From an uncultured Bartonella sp. (GTDB lineage: Bacteria; Pseudomonadota; Alphaproteobacteria; Rhizobiales; Rhizobiaceae): a stretch of 64,000 bases of DNA. Position numbers and translations under genes: made by a program. The stretch lies in contig NZ_CAMLFE010000006.1 in the NCBI RefSeq assembly GCF_946479275.1, positions 112,699 to 176,698 on the forward strand. The letters are read 5' to 3'. Position 1 is the stretch's first letter. Each line of letters opens with the position of its first letter. Below are positions 37,767 through 47,900 of the stretch, piece after piece. The notes under the pieces are model-generated. The model was not told the DNA's origin, searched no databases, and saw nothing but the letters and a program-made list of their open reading frames with translations.

Positions 37767-38521
37767 TCGTTCGAGGTACCTCGAAAAGCACCGGGGGGAA
37801 TGCGTCCGGCTTCTCCGTAAGCATAATCGAGCGCATCAAGCATTGACCAGAGCACACCTGTTTTGAATATCAAAGCGTCTATGACGGCCTGTTGTTTTTC
37901 CGGTGTATTTGCATGTTCACGGACATAGGCCAATGAAAAACTTGAATCCTTCGGTGCCTGTGTCAATCGCGGTTTGAAATAGGCCAATGTTTCTTCGTTC
38001 ACATAAGGATATTTTGCCAAAATACCCGGAACACGTTCGGCAATGATTGTCGGTGAAAACAATTCGGTCAATGAAGAGGCAACACCTTCGAGAAGCGGTC
38101 TCTGACGACAGAAATTGACATAGGCTTCAACGGCGAAACGCGTTGACCAAAGGGCTTGTCTTTCGCTTCTGACCATCTCTTCATCAAGTCCCAAACCGGT
38201 TGCGAGTTTTAACCAGCGCGCAACACCGCCATCCAGCCCGTTTGTGCCATCATGATCGGAAATCCTGCGGCGCCATTCGGCGCGAAAAACCGGATCTTTC
38301 GCATTCATCAGAATTGCCGCATCTTTTCGCGGAATGGCCGCCTGATAACAATAGCGGTTCAATGCCCAGGCCTGAAGCTGCAATTTTGTCATTTTGCCGG
38401 CCATCATCATTTTATGATGGGGGTGATTGATGTGATAGCGTTCTTTGCCTATCTGGCGCAGTATTTTTTCAAGCTCGTCAGGTGTAAGGCCGTTACGCGC
38501 TATATTATGATAATCAGTCAA
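37763..38521 (-). CDS. pqqC: Pyrroloquinoline-quinone synthase PqqC
   Basis: PqqC is a cofactor-free oxidase that performs the final ring closure and eight-electron oxidation to PQQ. The 252-residue all-helical protein belongs to the TENA/THI-4/PQQC fold. Diagnostic stretches are INHPHHKMMMAGKMTKLQLQ, WALNRYCYQAAIPRKDAAIL, and RISDHDGTNGLDGGVARWLK followed by LATGLGL. His and Arg residues in these line the active site of the family. It overlaps pqqB by eight bases at its start and pqqD at its end, within a tightly packed operon. Confidence 0.97.
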   Translation of the reverse strand: MTDYHNIARNGLTPDELEKILRQIGKERYHINHPHHKMMMAGKMTKLQLQAWALNRYCYQAAIPRKDAAILMNAKDPVFRAEWRRRISDHDGTNGLDGGVARWLKLATGLGLDEEMVRSERQALWSTRFAVEAYVNFCRQRPLLEGVASSLTELFSPTIIAERVPGILAKYPYVNEETLAYFKPRLTQAPKDSSFSLAYVREHANTPEKQQAVIDALIFKTGVLWSMLDALDYAYGEAGRIPPGAFRGTSNE

Positions 38522-39449
38522 AGTTTAACTCCATTCCGTCAAATGCAACTTTCCAGCCCGATTGTTCGACTTTTTGGCGTTCAGCCGAATGGTCGTCAAG
38601 AACCGGATTACTATTATTGATATGAATAAATATTTTCTCAGGAATTGCCGTGTTGCGCCAGGCTTCAATGGCGCCATCTTCACCCGATATTGACATATGC
38701 CCCATGCGCTGTCCGGTTTTAGGTCCAAGACCGGCTTTTATCATTTCATCATCACAAAACAGCGTACCGTCGAAAAACAGACAATCACTATTTTCGACCT
38801 GACTTTTGACAAAAGCTGTCACCTTGGCACAGCCTGGAATATAGGAAACCGAACGGTTGTTCTTTTTGTCAAAAATTTTGATGCCGATTGTGTCTTCGTT
38901 TTCGGATCCGAAATTTTTTTTCTTCTTGTCTTCAAGAAAAAGAGCAATTTTTCCGGGAACGGGAAAAGCTCTGATTTCGATGCCGGTAGGTTCATTATTG
39001 ACATCGGAAATCCTGGTCAACCTATTAAGCGGCAATATTATTTTCTTGACTATCGCTGGATCCAGAATGTTGAAAACGGGATTATTGTCGAGCACATTGA
39101 TAACCCGTTCCGTTGCGTAAATGACGAATGGTTCTCTTTCCCGCATGGTCAGAAGGCCTGCAATATGGTCAATATCGGCATTGGTGAGAACAACTGCCGA
39201 AATCGGTGTTGAACGCAACAGTCCATTCGGGTCGGGAAAAAGTTCCGGCGTGGAATTGATTTGCTGACGCAGATCCGGCGAGGCATTGAAGAGCACCCAT
39301 TGTTTTTTATCGGTCGAGGCAATGATGCTTGATTGGGTGCGGGCTAAGAAACCGGATTGATGGTTGCGCGCATTGCGGCTCAGATAATAATTGCAATTCC
39401 ATTGTGGAAAGCCACCGCCGGCTGCTGATCCTAAAACTTTAATATACAT
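38514..39449 (-). CDS. pqqB: PQQ biosynthesis protein PqqB
   Basis: PqqB is a metallo-beta-lactamase-fold protein that hydroxylates a tyrosine-containing intermediate late in the pathway. The 311-residue product begins MYIKVLGSAAGGGFPQWNCN, an unmistakable PqqB start. It has NADIDHIAGLLTMRE, the modified metal-binding region of the fold, and LFFDGTLFCDDEMIKAGLGP with RMGHMSISG further on. The middle shows an Asn/Lys-rich insertion-like stretch (LEDKKKKNFGSENE). It is separated from pqqA by a hairpin and followed by overlapping pqqC. Confidence 0.97.
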   Translation of the reverse strand: MYIKVLGSAAGGGFPQWNCNYYLSRNARNHQSGFLARTQSSIIASTDKKQWVLFNASPDLRQQINSTPELFPDPNGLLRSTPISAVVLTNADIDHIAGLLTMREREPFVIYATERVINVLDNNPVFNILDPAIVKKIILPLNRLTRISDVNNEPTGIEIRAFPVPGKIALFLEDKKKKNFGSENEDTIGIKIFDKKNNRSVSYIPGCAKVTAFVKSQVENSDCLFFDGTLFCDDEMIKAGLGPKTGQRMGHMSISGEDGAIEAWRNTAIPEKIFIHINNSNPVLDDHSAERQKVEQSGWKVAFDGMELNFD

Positions 39450-39622
39450 AACGAATTGTCTGATGTGGCGATCTGATTAAATTTCCATAATTGCCGGAAT
39501 ATTGAAATGGTTGCCATGAAAACGATCAAGGCAAATATCCGGCTATCGTTCATTTCAAGATTTCGGGCTGTTCTTGTTACATAGATATGTGCACGCCAAG
39601 TTCAGGCCGTTTTTTAAATGTA

Positions 39623-39648
39623 ACGCCTGCAGAAAAGCATGCAGGCGT
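39623..39648 (-). terminator. Intercistronic hairpin between pqqA and pqqB
   Basis: Perfect 9-bp inverted repeat ACGCCTGCA / TGCAGGCGT with an eight-base loop, 10 bp after the pqqA stop. It lacks a T run, so it may be a partial terminator or an RNA-stabilising stem that raises pqqA mRNA over the downstream genes. Confidence 0.7.
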
Positions 39649-39658
39649 CACCTTCAAA

Positions 39659-39754
39659 TCAGCGTTTGTTTTTTACTTCTGCAGGTAAATAGCGGGAAAT
39701 CTCCATTCCTGCAGCGACCTGACACATAGCGGGTTTTTTCCATGTCTTTTTCAT
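39659..39754 (-). CDS. pqqA: PQQ precursor peptide PqqA
   Basis: A 31-residue peptide that is the ribosomally made substrate for PQQ. It begins MKKTWKKPAM and has the core EISRY, in which Glu18 and Tyr22 (spacing ExxxY) are the residues that become PQQ. The sequence CQVAAGMEISRYLPAE agrees with known precursors. A strong AAGGAG Shine-Dalgarno sequence lies before the ATG at 39754. It stands first in pqqABCDE, 85 bp downstream of the glucose dehydrogenase gene. It is so short that automated gene calling often misses it. Confidence 0.96.
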   Translation of the reverse strand: MKKTWKKPAMCQVAAGMEISRYLPAEVKNKR

Positions 39755-39838
39755 AATTTTTCTCCTTCAATATTCGGGTTTGTTGCTCCTGCCGGATAGA
39801 CCGGAAAGAGCTTTTTTCAAAAAGGAATGTTATCCTTT

Positions 39839-42283
39839 TTATTTATTATCCGGCAAGCTATAGGCGATAACCAGATCGGAACGGTTTTTATTGGTTCCTG
39901 TGCGTGTCGCACCACCCACAACGGCAACAATATACTGTTTGCCATCCTTGCCGATATAAGACATTGGTGCACCTTGGCCACCAACGGGCAGGCGACCGCG
40001 CCAGAGTTCTTTACCGGTGTCGCTATCAAATGCACGGATGTAATAATCAAGCGAACCATGGAAGAAGGTCAATCCACCGCCGGTAACAAGTGGCCCGCCC
40101 ATTGTCGGCATCCCGAGCGGAATGTAAACACCAGGAACAAATCCATGAACCGGTGCATCCTGAATGGAACCAAGCGGTACCTGCCATTTTGTTTTTCCGG
40201 TAACAAGATCGATAGCCGTCAATGAACCGAATGGCGGTTTAAAGCACGGTACGCCGAGTGGCGAAACAAACATCGAGCGTTCAACACCCCACGGGGTGCC
40301 AGTTTGCGTTGAATATTCGCCTTCTGTGGTCGGCTTCAAACCGATTTTCTTAGCGACATCCTGTTTAATGAAACGGCCCCATTGTGCCATACGGATATCA
40401 TTGACGATAAGCGTTCCGGTTGAAGCGTCAATGGCGCCGCCACCCCAATTCATGCCACCGTAATAGCCGGGGAAAATAAGGGTACGTTTCTTATCGGACA
40501 ACGGTGTCCATTCGCCTTCCCAACGCATTGACTTGAATGCGATACGGCAAACGAGCTGATCGAAAATGGTTGCACCCCACATATCGGATTCTTTAAGTCT
40601 TTCAGTACCAACAGAAAGAGCCGAGAAAGGTTGTGTTGGTGCAACATTCATGCCGGGCATTGCATCTGTGGCTACAGCGCGTTGTTCGACCGGATAGACG
40701 GGTTGGCCATTGCGGCGGTCAAGTACGAAAATCTCGCCACGTTTTGTCAACTGGATGACAACCGGTACAACCGAACCATCCGGCCGCGGAAGGTCGTAAA
40801 GAATAGGTTGTGAGGAAACATCATAGTCGAACTGGTCTCTATTGGCAGTCCGGAAATGCCAGGCTTCCTTACCTGTTTTAATGTCTACCGCAACGATAGA
40901 GTCGTTATATTCATCCGAATATGGATGGCGATTGCCTGTCCAGAAATCCGGTGTCTGGTTACCTGTCGGGAAATAGACAAGGTGGAGCTTCGGATCATAG
41001 GCGGCTGTGCCCCAGAAATTCGGTGTTTCAGGTGCATAGGTTTGGCCTGCAGGGAGTGGAGTGCTGTCTTTTGCACCACGTGCTGCATCCCATGCCCAGA
41101 GAATCTTACCTGTAATGGCATCAAAACCGCGAACAACACCGGAAGGTTCACCAACCGTCAGGTTATCGTTCAGACGCCCGCCAACAACAATCACACCATC
41201 GGCAACAAGCGGAGCAGATGTGATATTGTACGAACCCTGATCGCTTGTCGGCGGCTCTTTTGTAAGGCCTACAGTCAGGTCAACAAAACCGTTGTCGCCG
41301 AAACCTTCACAAAGCTTGCCGGTTTCTGCGTCAAGTGTGAAGAGACGTGCGTCGATAGTGGTCACAACAATGCGTTTGAGACAAGCGGAAGGAAGGGCGC
41401 TGTTATTGACGCTGTTTTCATTGCCATCATTGTGAACGGAATGGTTGGCAGAAGCTCGCTGATATTGTTCTGTCAGATCGGTATAGCCGACACCACGGCA
41501 TCTCTTCCAGCCTTTTGTGCTCTGGAAAATTTTTGGCTTCGGATCATACCGCCATTTTTCAGTTCCGGTCGTCGCATCCAGTGCAATAACTTTATTGAGC
41601 GGTGTGCAAAGGTAAACCGTATCATCCACTTTCAGCGGGGTGACCTGATATTCGGCGCCATCAACGGCAAGATCACCTGTGTGATAGGTCCAGGCAACCT
41701 TCAAATCCTTGACATTGGATTTGTTGATCTGGTCGAATTGCGCATAACGATTGCCTTTTGTATTGCGCCCCCATGCAGGCCAGTCATTTCCGCTGTCCTT
41801 TCCAGCATCGCTATAAACAACCGGCGATTTTTCACCGCTCGCAGTTACCAATGCATGTGGCCGCGGCATATTGGCGAGAACTGCAATAACAGCAATGGCA
41901 AGGACAACAGAGCTGACCGTTGCGAACATTGTCGAAAAGGATTTTTCACCATTTTTTTTGCGCAAGGCAGGAGAAACAATCGAAACCACCAAGGCAAAAA
42001 CAAGGAATACCATAATTCTTGGCACAAGCTGCCAAAAATCGAAGCCGACTTCCCAGAATGACCACAAAAGGTCAACAATGAGTAGCCCATAAGCAACCCA
42101 TAACGCCAGTGACCTACGCCTGAACACATCAAAGCCGATGACCATCATGGCTATGCCCGCAATGGCATAAAACCAGGAACCGCCCAGTGCAATAAGCCAG
42201 ACACCGCCAATAGTGAGTGCTAGCCCTAATAATAGAGCAATGATCCCCAGGACGCGAAGCGCCCAAATTTTCCAATTCGTCAT
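39839..42283 (-). CDS. gcd: Membrane-bound PQQ-dependent glucose dehydrogenase
   Basis: The 814-residue enzyme oxidises glucose (or a related polyol/sugar) in the periplasm and passes electrons to ubiquinone. Residues ~1-145 contain five transmembrane helices (e.g. LGIIALLLGLALTIGGVWLI). The rest is a periplasmic eight-bladed PQQ beta-propeller with typical blades: DWPAWGRNTKGNRYAQFDQI, VDDTVYLCTPLNKVIALDAT, GFDAITGKILWAWD, TLIVNDIRMAQWGRF and FDSDTGKELWRGRLPVGGQG. Quinate/shikimate dehydrogenases share this architecture, so the substrate is not certain. It lies upstream of and in line with pqqABCDE, whose product it needs; a minor co-transcript is possible. Confidence 0.93.
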   Translation of the reverse strand: MTNWKIWALRVLGIIALLLGLALTIGGVWLIALGGSWFYAIAGIAMMVIGFDVFRRRSLALWVAYGLLIVDLLWSFWEVGFDFWQLVPRIMVFLVFALVVSIVSPALRKKNGEKSFSTMFATVSSVVLAIAVIAVLANMPRPHALVTASGEKSPVVYSDAGKDSGNDWPAWGRNTKGNRYAQFDQINKSNVKDLKVAWTYHTGDLAVDGAEYQVTPLKVDDTVYLCTPLNKVIALDATTGTEKWRYDPKPKIFQSTKGWKRCRGVGYTDLTEQYQRASANHSVHNDGNENSVNNSALPSACLKRIVVTTIDARLFTLDAETGKLCEGFGDNGFVDLTVGLTKEPPTSDQGSYNITSAPLVADGVIVVGGRLNDNLTVGEPSGVVRGFDAITGKILWAWDAARGAKDSTPLPAGQTYAPETPNFWGTAAYDPKLHLVYFPTGNQTPDFWTGNRHPYSDEYNDSIVAVDIKTGKEAWHFRTANRDQFDYDVSSQPILYDLPRPDGSVVPVVIQLTKRGEIFVLDRRNGQPVYPVEQRAVATDAMPGMNVAPTQPFSALSVGTERLKESDMWGATIFDQLVCRIAFKSMRWEGEWTPLSDKKRTLIFPGYYGGMNWGGGAIDASTGTLIVNDIRMAQWGRFIKQDVAKKIGLKPTTEGEYSTQTGTPWGVERSMFVSPLGVPCFKPPFGSLTAIDLVTGKTKWQVPLGSIQDAPVHGFVPGVYIPLGMPTMGGPLVTGGGLTFFHGSLDYYIRAFDSDTGKELWRGRLPVGGQGAPMSYIGKDGKQYIVAVVGGATRTGTNKNRSDLVIAYSLPDNK

Positions 42284-42468
42284 TTATACTCCCAATCTTA
42301 TTGGATTACCCCAGCCTTTAATCAAGTAACGAACAATTTTTCGACGCATTTCTTCGCTAGATTTTGTCCGCTTACTTAACCGACTAGCAATTACATTAAG
42401 AAAACAAAGGTCTAAACCCCTTTCAAAATGCACACAGCCTAAAAATACTTGGGTCTTGTTTACGCTGC

Positions 42469-42502
42469 GACATTTTGTCTCTAATTTTGTCTAGTCTGAC
42501 AA
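42469..42502. promoter_or_regulatory. Possible operator upstream of gcd
   Basis: Two symmetric elements, GACA-TTT-TGTC (42469-42479) and TTGTC-6-GACAA (42487-42502), share the word ATTTTGTCT, repeated at a 12-base interval. They lie about 190 bp before gcd and just past the LacI-type regulator's stop codon. A role as that regulator's binding site is a guess. Confidence 0.3.
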
Positions 42503-42569
42503 TAGCAAAGCGGCAAGATGTGCTGCTTCACTAAAATGACGCAATTGACGCAATTAAAAACTTGCTTTT

Positions 42570-43622
42570 TCAAATATTTGTTTTGCAAAAAATTTTGAAC
42601 TCGGGCTGTTTCAGATGCATGCCATGATTTCCCGACAAAATCGAGGCTGCGGCATTGGCTATTGCCCATGCAACTTGTGTGTCGGCATCTTGATCGAGAA
42701 CGAAGTCAATCACGTCTTGTTGAAGAAGCAGCTTGTGCTTATCGCTCAACTCATGGCTGATCCACTTTGGCCGGTCAGGCATTTTTTTCAAAATATCACC
42801 GATGGCATCAGGTGCATGGACTGTCGAATATATTCCTACGATATGATGCTTGTTGAATGTCTCAAGCACAATACTACTCGTTATATCATCATCTTCATTG
42901 GTTTCGTGAACGAGGACCGGATAGTGTTGATCGATTATTTTCAGAAAGCCGACGACACGATCACGATGCTCTCGTCGTTTGCTCGAGCCTTGAATAATAA
43001 GAATCTCGCCTTGATCTCGCAGCAATCCATTCATTAATTGTCCGGCAGTTTGTCCCTGAACGAAATTGTCAACGCCGCCATAAAGATGGTCGACATCAAT
43101 CGGCACGTCATTGACAATGGTAACAATTTGCTCGCCACGTTTTGACACTTCAAGAAGTGCAGGGATTGCAGCTTCGTCCGATCCGGCAGCTATAATCAGC
43201 GCATTGCGTTGGAAAGGGGGCGTCAGAATGGCTTTATAAAGTCCGTCATGGTCACCTTCTGGAATGAGGGTGCGATGCAACGAAATATATGACGGTAAAT
43301 TGCGGGCGTGGATTTGCGCAAATGCATCAATTTCTCCCCACAAGGGTGAATGATTGTGGAGCCCGTTTTTAGGAATAATGAGTTCGATGCGGTATGTGCC
43401 ATGCCAGAGATCCGGCAGAACGCGTCTCAAGCCAAGTTCCCGCGCCGCAGTGATAATTTTTTTGCGTGTTGCTTCCGATACGCTTCCACGTTCATTCAAA
43501 ACACGATCAACCGTGCTCCGGCTCATCCCTGTCAGCCTCGCTATATCGGATGTGTTCACGCGTTTAATCGCTGCTTTTCCCAAGTTTGAATAGGTTATGG
43601 CTGACAAAAACTCTTCTCCCAA
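42570..43622 (-). CDS. LacI-family regulator with sugar-binding-protein-like domain
   Basis: The 350-residue protein has the LacI helix-turn-helix at ~22-50 (NTSDIARLTGMSRSTVDRVL followed by NERGSVSEATRKKI), then a periplasmic-binding-protein-like effector domain with GVDNFVQGQTAGQLMNGLL, ILIIQGSSKRREHRDRVVGF and IVGIYSTVHAPDAIGDIL. This second part is of the PF13407 type, which binds sugars or related small molecules. The gene lies upstream of gcd in the same direction, 286 bp away, which makes gcd/pqq a candidate target. It has an 18-residue N-terminal lead before the DNA-binding part; a later start near KRVNTSD would also be reasonable. Confidence 0.88.
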   Translation of the reverse strand: MGEEFLSAITYSNLGKAAIKRVNTSDIARLTGMSRSTVDRVLNERGSVSEATRKKIITAARELGLRRVLPDLWHGTYRIELIIPKNGLHNHSPLWGEIDAFAQIHARNLPSYISLHRTLIPEGDHDGLYKAILTPPFQRNALIIAAGSDEAAIPALLEVSKRGEQIVTIVNDVPIDVDHLYGGVDNFVQGQTAGQLMNGLLRDQGEILIIQGSSKRREHRDRVVGFLKIIDQHYPVLVHETNEDDDITSSIVLETFNKHHIVGIYSTVHAPDAIGDILKKMPDRPKWISHELSDKHKLLLQQDVIDFVLDQDADTQVAWAIANAAASILSGNHGMHLKQPEFKIFCKTNI

Positions 43623-44963
43623 AACTATATCGCGAATATTGCGTCAAAAACACCGTTGAAAAACAGCACAGTTCAATTTCAAAGGCATGGAAATTCACCG
43701 AAGTTGATTAAACGTGTCTTGATTTGGAAATAGTAAGAACACGAACATCTTTCTGACTAATGCTTAACCCCGGATGACAACCGCTGGACAATATTAACAT
43801 AAAGCTTATTTTAAAAATCTATTTTTCTGTTATGTAACAGTTTTTTGAAGTGATAAAAGCGCTGTGAAAAATAAAACCATGTTATAAAATGATTATCAAT
43901 TTAATTAAAAAAATTGAATAATATATATTAGGAAAAGAACGCAAATAGAAACATAATAATGTTTAATGATCATAATATATTATTTTATATATTTGTATTA
44001 AGTTTGCGAAAAATTTCATCTATGTTACATCGTGGTTTCTAAAGTTGAAAAACCTTGACGGTGCTCAGGGCGTTATTTAACTCTATGCATACCAATAAGT
44101 GATAGTGCTGGACATGCAGCCGCTTGTTGGGGGGCGGGCACCTGAAATTTTGGGAGACATATTTGTCGGACACGTTATAGATGCAGTATTTATATACGAC
44201 TGCTTATCTGAATTCCTGTCATCACTTCCACTCGTCATTTTTAAAAATTCTACAAACATTATAATTTTTATTCACATTCCACAGAACGCATTGGACATGA
44301 TTGAAAACCGCTTTGTGAAGCACTTGAGAAATGGTTTTTCTGTGACCGTCATTCGGTTTTTGATGCAGGTAATTTGTGACCGGAAAACTATAAGGCGATA
44401 GAGGTTTTAAAAACTTCAGTTCATTTTAATATAGATGCAATTCGATTTTTGATCGAGACACAACGGTTTGACACAATGCAGCCCGCAGAATTGCATATTT
44501 CTATAAGAGCATTCAATCACACTCATTAAATCGGTTAGGAATGACATTTTGAATCGCGGGATCAGCTTCGATACGCCTCCCAATATTGCTGATTTAGTCG
44601 ATTAATTTTTGTTTGAAAGTATTACAGATTTGCTATGAAGTAATGGTTGCTCTGTCTGAATATGGACGATCAAAAACATAATCTACTCTAGGTTGATTTA
44701 GCTATCCGAATGCGAAAAAAATCAAAATCTAACAATTTTTTATTATTTGGCAAATATTTAACCACATAAATAAAGCAAATTTATCAATCATAGATTAAAA
44801 TACATGTGATAAACTGTATAAAAACAGCATAAAATTAACTAAATATATTTTTCTGCTTATTATCTACTTGAATTTATGCGAACATTATGCTGTAGAGTTT
44901 AAAAGGAGCTGGTTTGCCGATATCAGCGATAATTTGAATAATTCTCGGCGGGGGCATTTTATA
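43623..44963. other. 1.3-kb AT-rich region upstream of the autotransporter
   Basis: The region has very high AT content, especially 43800-44000 and 44690-44870. A 100-codon frame at 44099-44401 has no recognisable family motif and is not called. It must contain the promoter of the autotransporter gene. Together with the AT-rich block downstream it suggests that the autotransporter is on a transferred or rapidly evolving segment. Confidence 0.5.
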
Positions 44964-47900
44964 ATGAATAAAAAATATTTTCGTACGACAGTGTCGGCTT
45001 TTGCGTTGATATTCGCATTTGCAGGGACAAATACAACGAATGCATGGGCTGAAGATATTGAATATAATGGTACTCAGGCTGACTACGATAAATTCCATAG
45101 CGAAAAAGACGGAACTTACGTGACATCTCACCAGAGCGCCGTGAAAAATACAGTCACGGTAGATAATCAGGGTAATTTGGCAGATGATGTCTATAAAGCT
45201 CCCGATATCGTTACAGGAGCATCGGTAACGAGTGGTAGTACTTCAGAAAATACCGTTAATATCCAGGGAACTGCGAAAGTTACCAAGGATGTTTATGGAG
45301 CAATCGTCGAGAACGGTGTTTCTGAGAAAAATAAAGTTGTTATAACCGGCGGTCAAATTGGTGAGCGGGTTATAGGCGGCATTTCTAAAGCCGGCAGTGC
45401 CAACAATAACACCGTTGACTTTTCCGGAGGTAACGTTACCGGAATGATCTACGGTGGCTTTGGGACGACCGGTTCATCTGGTAACAGTGTGATACTAGAT
45501 GGAGGAACAGCAACCGCATTTATTTTGGGTGGCGCTTCGTCAAGTGGAGATGTCAAAAATAATTCGGTTGTGGTCAATAGTGGCAACTACGGAAAGGATA
45601 TTTACGCTGGTTACACGGACGCTACAGGCTTAGTTGATAGTAACATATTAACCCTGAGTGGCGGTAAGACTACTGCTACGGTTGCCGGTGGTCGATCTTC
45701 CGGTGATGCATCTGTTTCCAATAATCAAGTTATTATGGATGGCTCGGCAAATGCATCTGTCGTTGCAGGTGGGTATATTGATGGAAAAGGTGACGCTATC
45801 GGAAATAGTATAACCATTTCAGGTAACAGCGTTGTAGATGACTTGGCTGTAGGCGGAAGCGTTAGCAGAGGTGATGGTGCAGCAAAAAATAATGCGGCGA
45901 CGATTTCCGGTGATGCCGTTGTTAATGAAATTCAGGGTGGCGCTACACAAACTGGTATAGCACAGGGAAACCGACTAGTGATCGAGTCGGGACGTGTTAC
46001 AGGCGGACATGGCGGGTTGTCACAAAGCGGTTCGGCATCACAAAATACGGTTGTAATGTCAGGGGGGTTAGTGAAACATCAGATTGTTGGCGGACGTTCA
46101 CAATATAATGACGTCAATAACGCAAGTGCTGTCAGCGTGTCAGATAATCAGGTTACCTTTACCGGTGGAACTGTCGAGTATGATGTTATTGGCGGCGCAA
46201 CCGACGTATCGGGTTATGTGACAGGTAATGTCGTTACCATGAGTGGCGACACAACGGAAGTGTATGGGGCTCTCATTGGCGGTACGAGTGGAACCGGCGA
46301 TGCATCTGATAACATTGTCAATTTAAACGGCGGTTCCGTTGGTAAATTCGTTCACGGAGGAGAGGCAACAAATGGTCGTGCAGATCGCAACAAAATAAAT
46401 GTTACCGGTGGGGCTATCCGTGGAAGCATTTCCGGCGGAATAGGTAACGTTGGTGCCGATAGCAATCAGGTTCTTGTCTCCGGCGTGACTGTCGGGGGGC
46501 AGGTTATAGCAGGCGATTCAGCAGAGGGTTCGGCTACAAACAATGTTGCAATGATCAAAAATGCGGTTGTTGCAGGAACGGACATTATCGGTTATGACGA
46601 GACAGGTGGTGCCGTTTCCGGTTATGTTACTATTAGCGGTAACGCCGAAAACAATAAGCTTATTATTTCTGATCATTCAACAATTAACGATTCTGTCTTC
46701 AGTGGTTATACAGCTCACGGTAATGCAAGCGGAAATTCGCTTATTATTGACAGTGGCTCCCATATAACTCAGGACGTAACCGGTGGCAAAACACTTCGTG
46801 GTGGTGATGCAACGAACAACAGTGTGTCGATTGAAGATGCCACTGTTGATGGCAATGTTTATGGCGGTCGTACATATGGTGGCAATGCGACGAGTAATTT
46901 GATTACTTTAACAGGTGAACATGTAACAATTAAAGGCACTATTTATGGTGGCATTGATGACTTGGACACGTCGACAGATGTCTTTACCGGCAATACGTTG
47001 AATTTCGTTCACTTCCGCGGCGATTTGGGGGGCATTGAAAGCGTACAAAATTACAACTGGATTTTGCCGAAGGACGTTGTCAATAATGATGCTCTGGTTC
47101 ACATTACCGGCGATAACCCCGTTAATCTCGCCAATACGACGCATACTGTTGCAATTGAAAGCGACGGTAATCGTCTGACTGTTGGCGACAAAATTACGCT
47201 TATTGATAAAACCGCCAACGCACCGGCGTCTACTATGGAAGTTAAACAGGGTAATTTCCTGATCTATGACATGAAGGCGGAACAATCCGGTAATGGATAT
47301 GTTTTAACCACTCTGAATAGTCAGCAAATTAAAGACGAAAAACCGGAAGATAATGACAGCACCTCTGGCAATATCGATGGTAATAACAACACTGGAGATA
47401 CTGTTCATAGTGATCACAATGGAAGTGGTAGTGGCAACCTTGCGGGTCGTCTTAACCCACAAACGAAAGCCTTTTCCGAAGGGCGCGTAGCCTCTCTGGG
47501 CTTCTTGAACCAAGGAGCGGATTTGATAGCCAATGCCGGCATTCGTTCAGCCAAGAGTTCTCTTGCAGAAGGTGGCAATAATCCATGGCAGATGAATTTG
47601 ATGCCGTTCTTTGTTATTGATGGTAGCTCGAACCGTTATGAAACAGGAAGCCACGCAAATGTTGACGGTTTCAATATGGCTGTCGGCTTGGCAACCGGCT
47701 TTGAACTTGCAGACAAACATCCGGTAACGATCGGAGCATTCTTCGAATATGGCCGTGGTACATATGACACCTATAACAGCTTTGCCAATTATGCATCGGT
47801 GCATGGTGACGGTGACACGCACTATACCGGAGGCGGTGTTCTCGGCCGGATTGATTTTGCCGGAACAGGTTTGGGACTTGTCAACAAGCTTGAGGCAGGA

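Noticed and set aside
40856..42061. A 401-codon plus-strand frame opposite gcd
   Set aside because: It lies wholly inside the dehydrogenase gene on the other strand. Its Cys/Ile-rich composition is what an antisense frame of this gene gives, with no domain signature.
44099..44401. A 100-codon frame upstream of the autotransporter
   Set aside because: It is hydrophobic and without a family motif, in very AT-rich DNA where open frames arise by chance.
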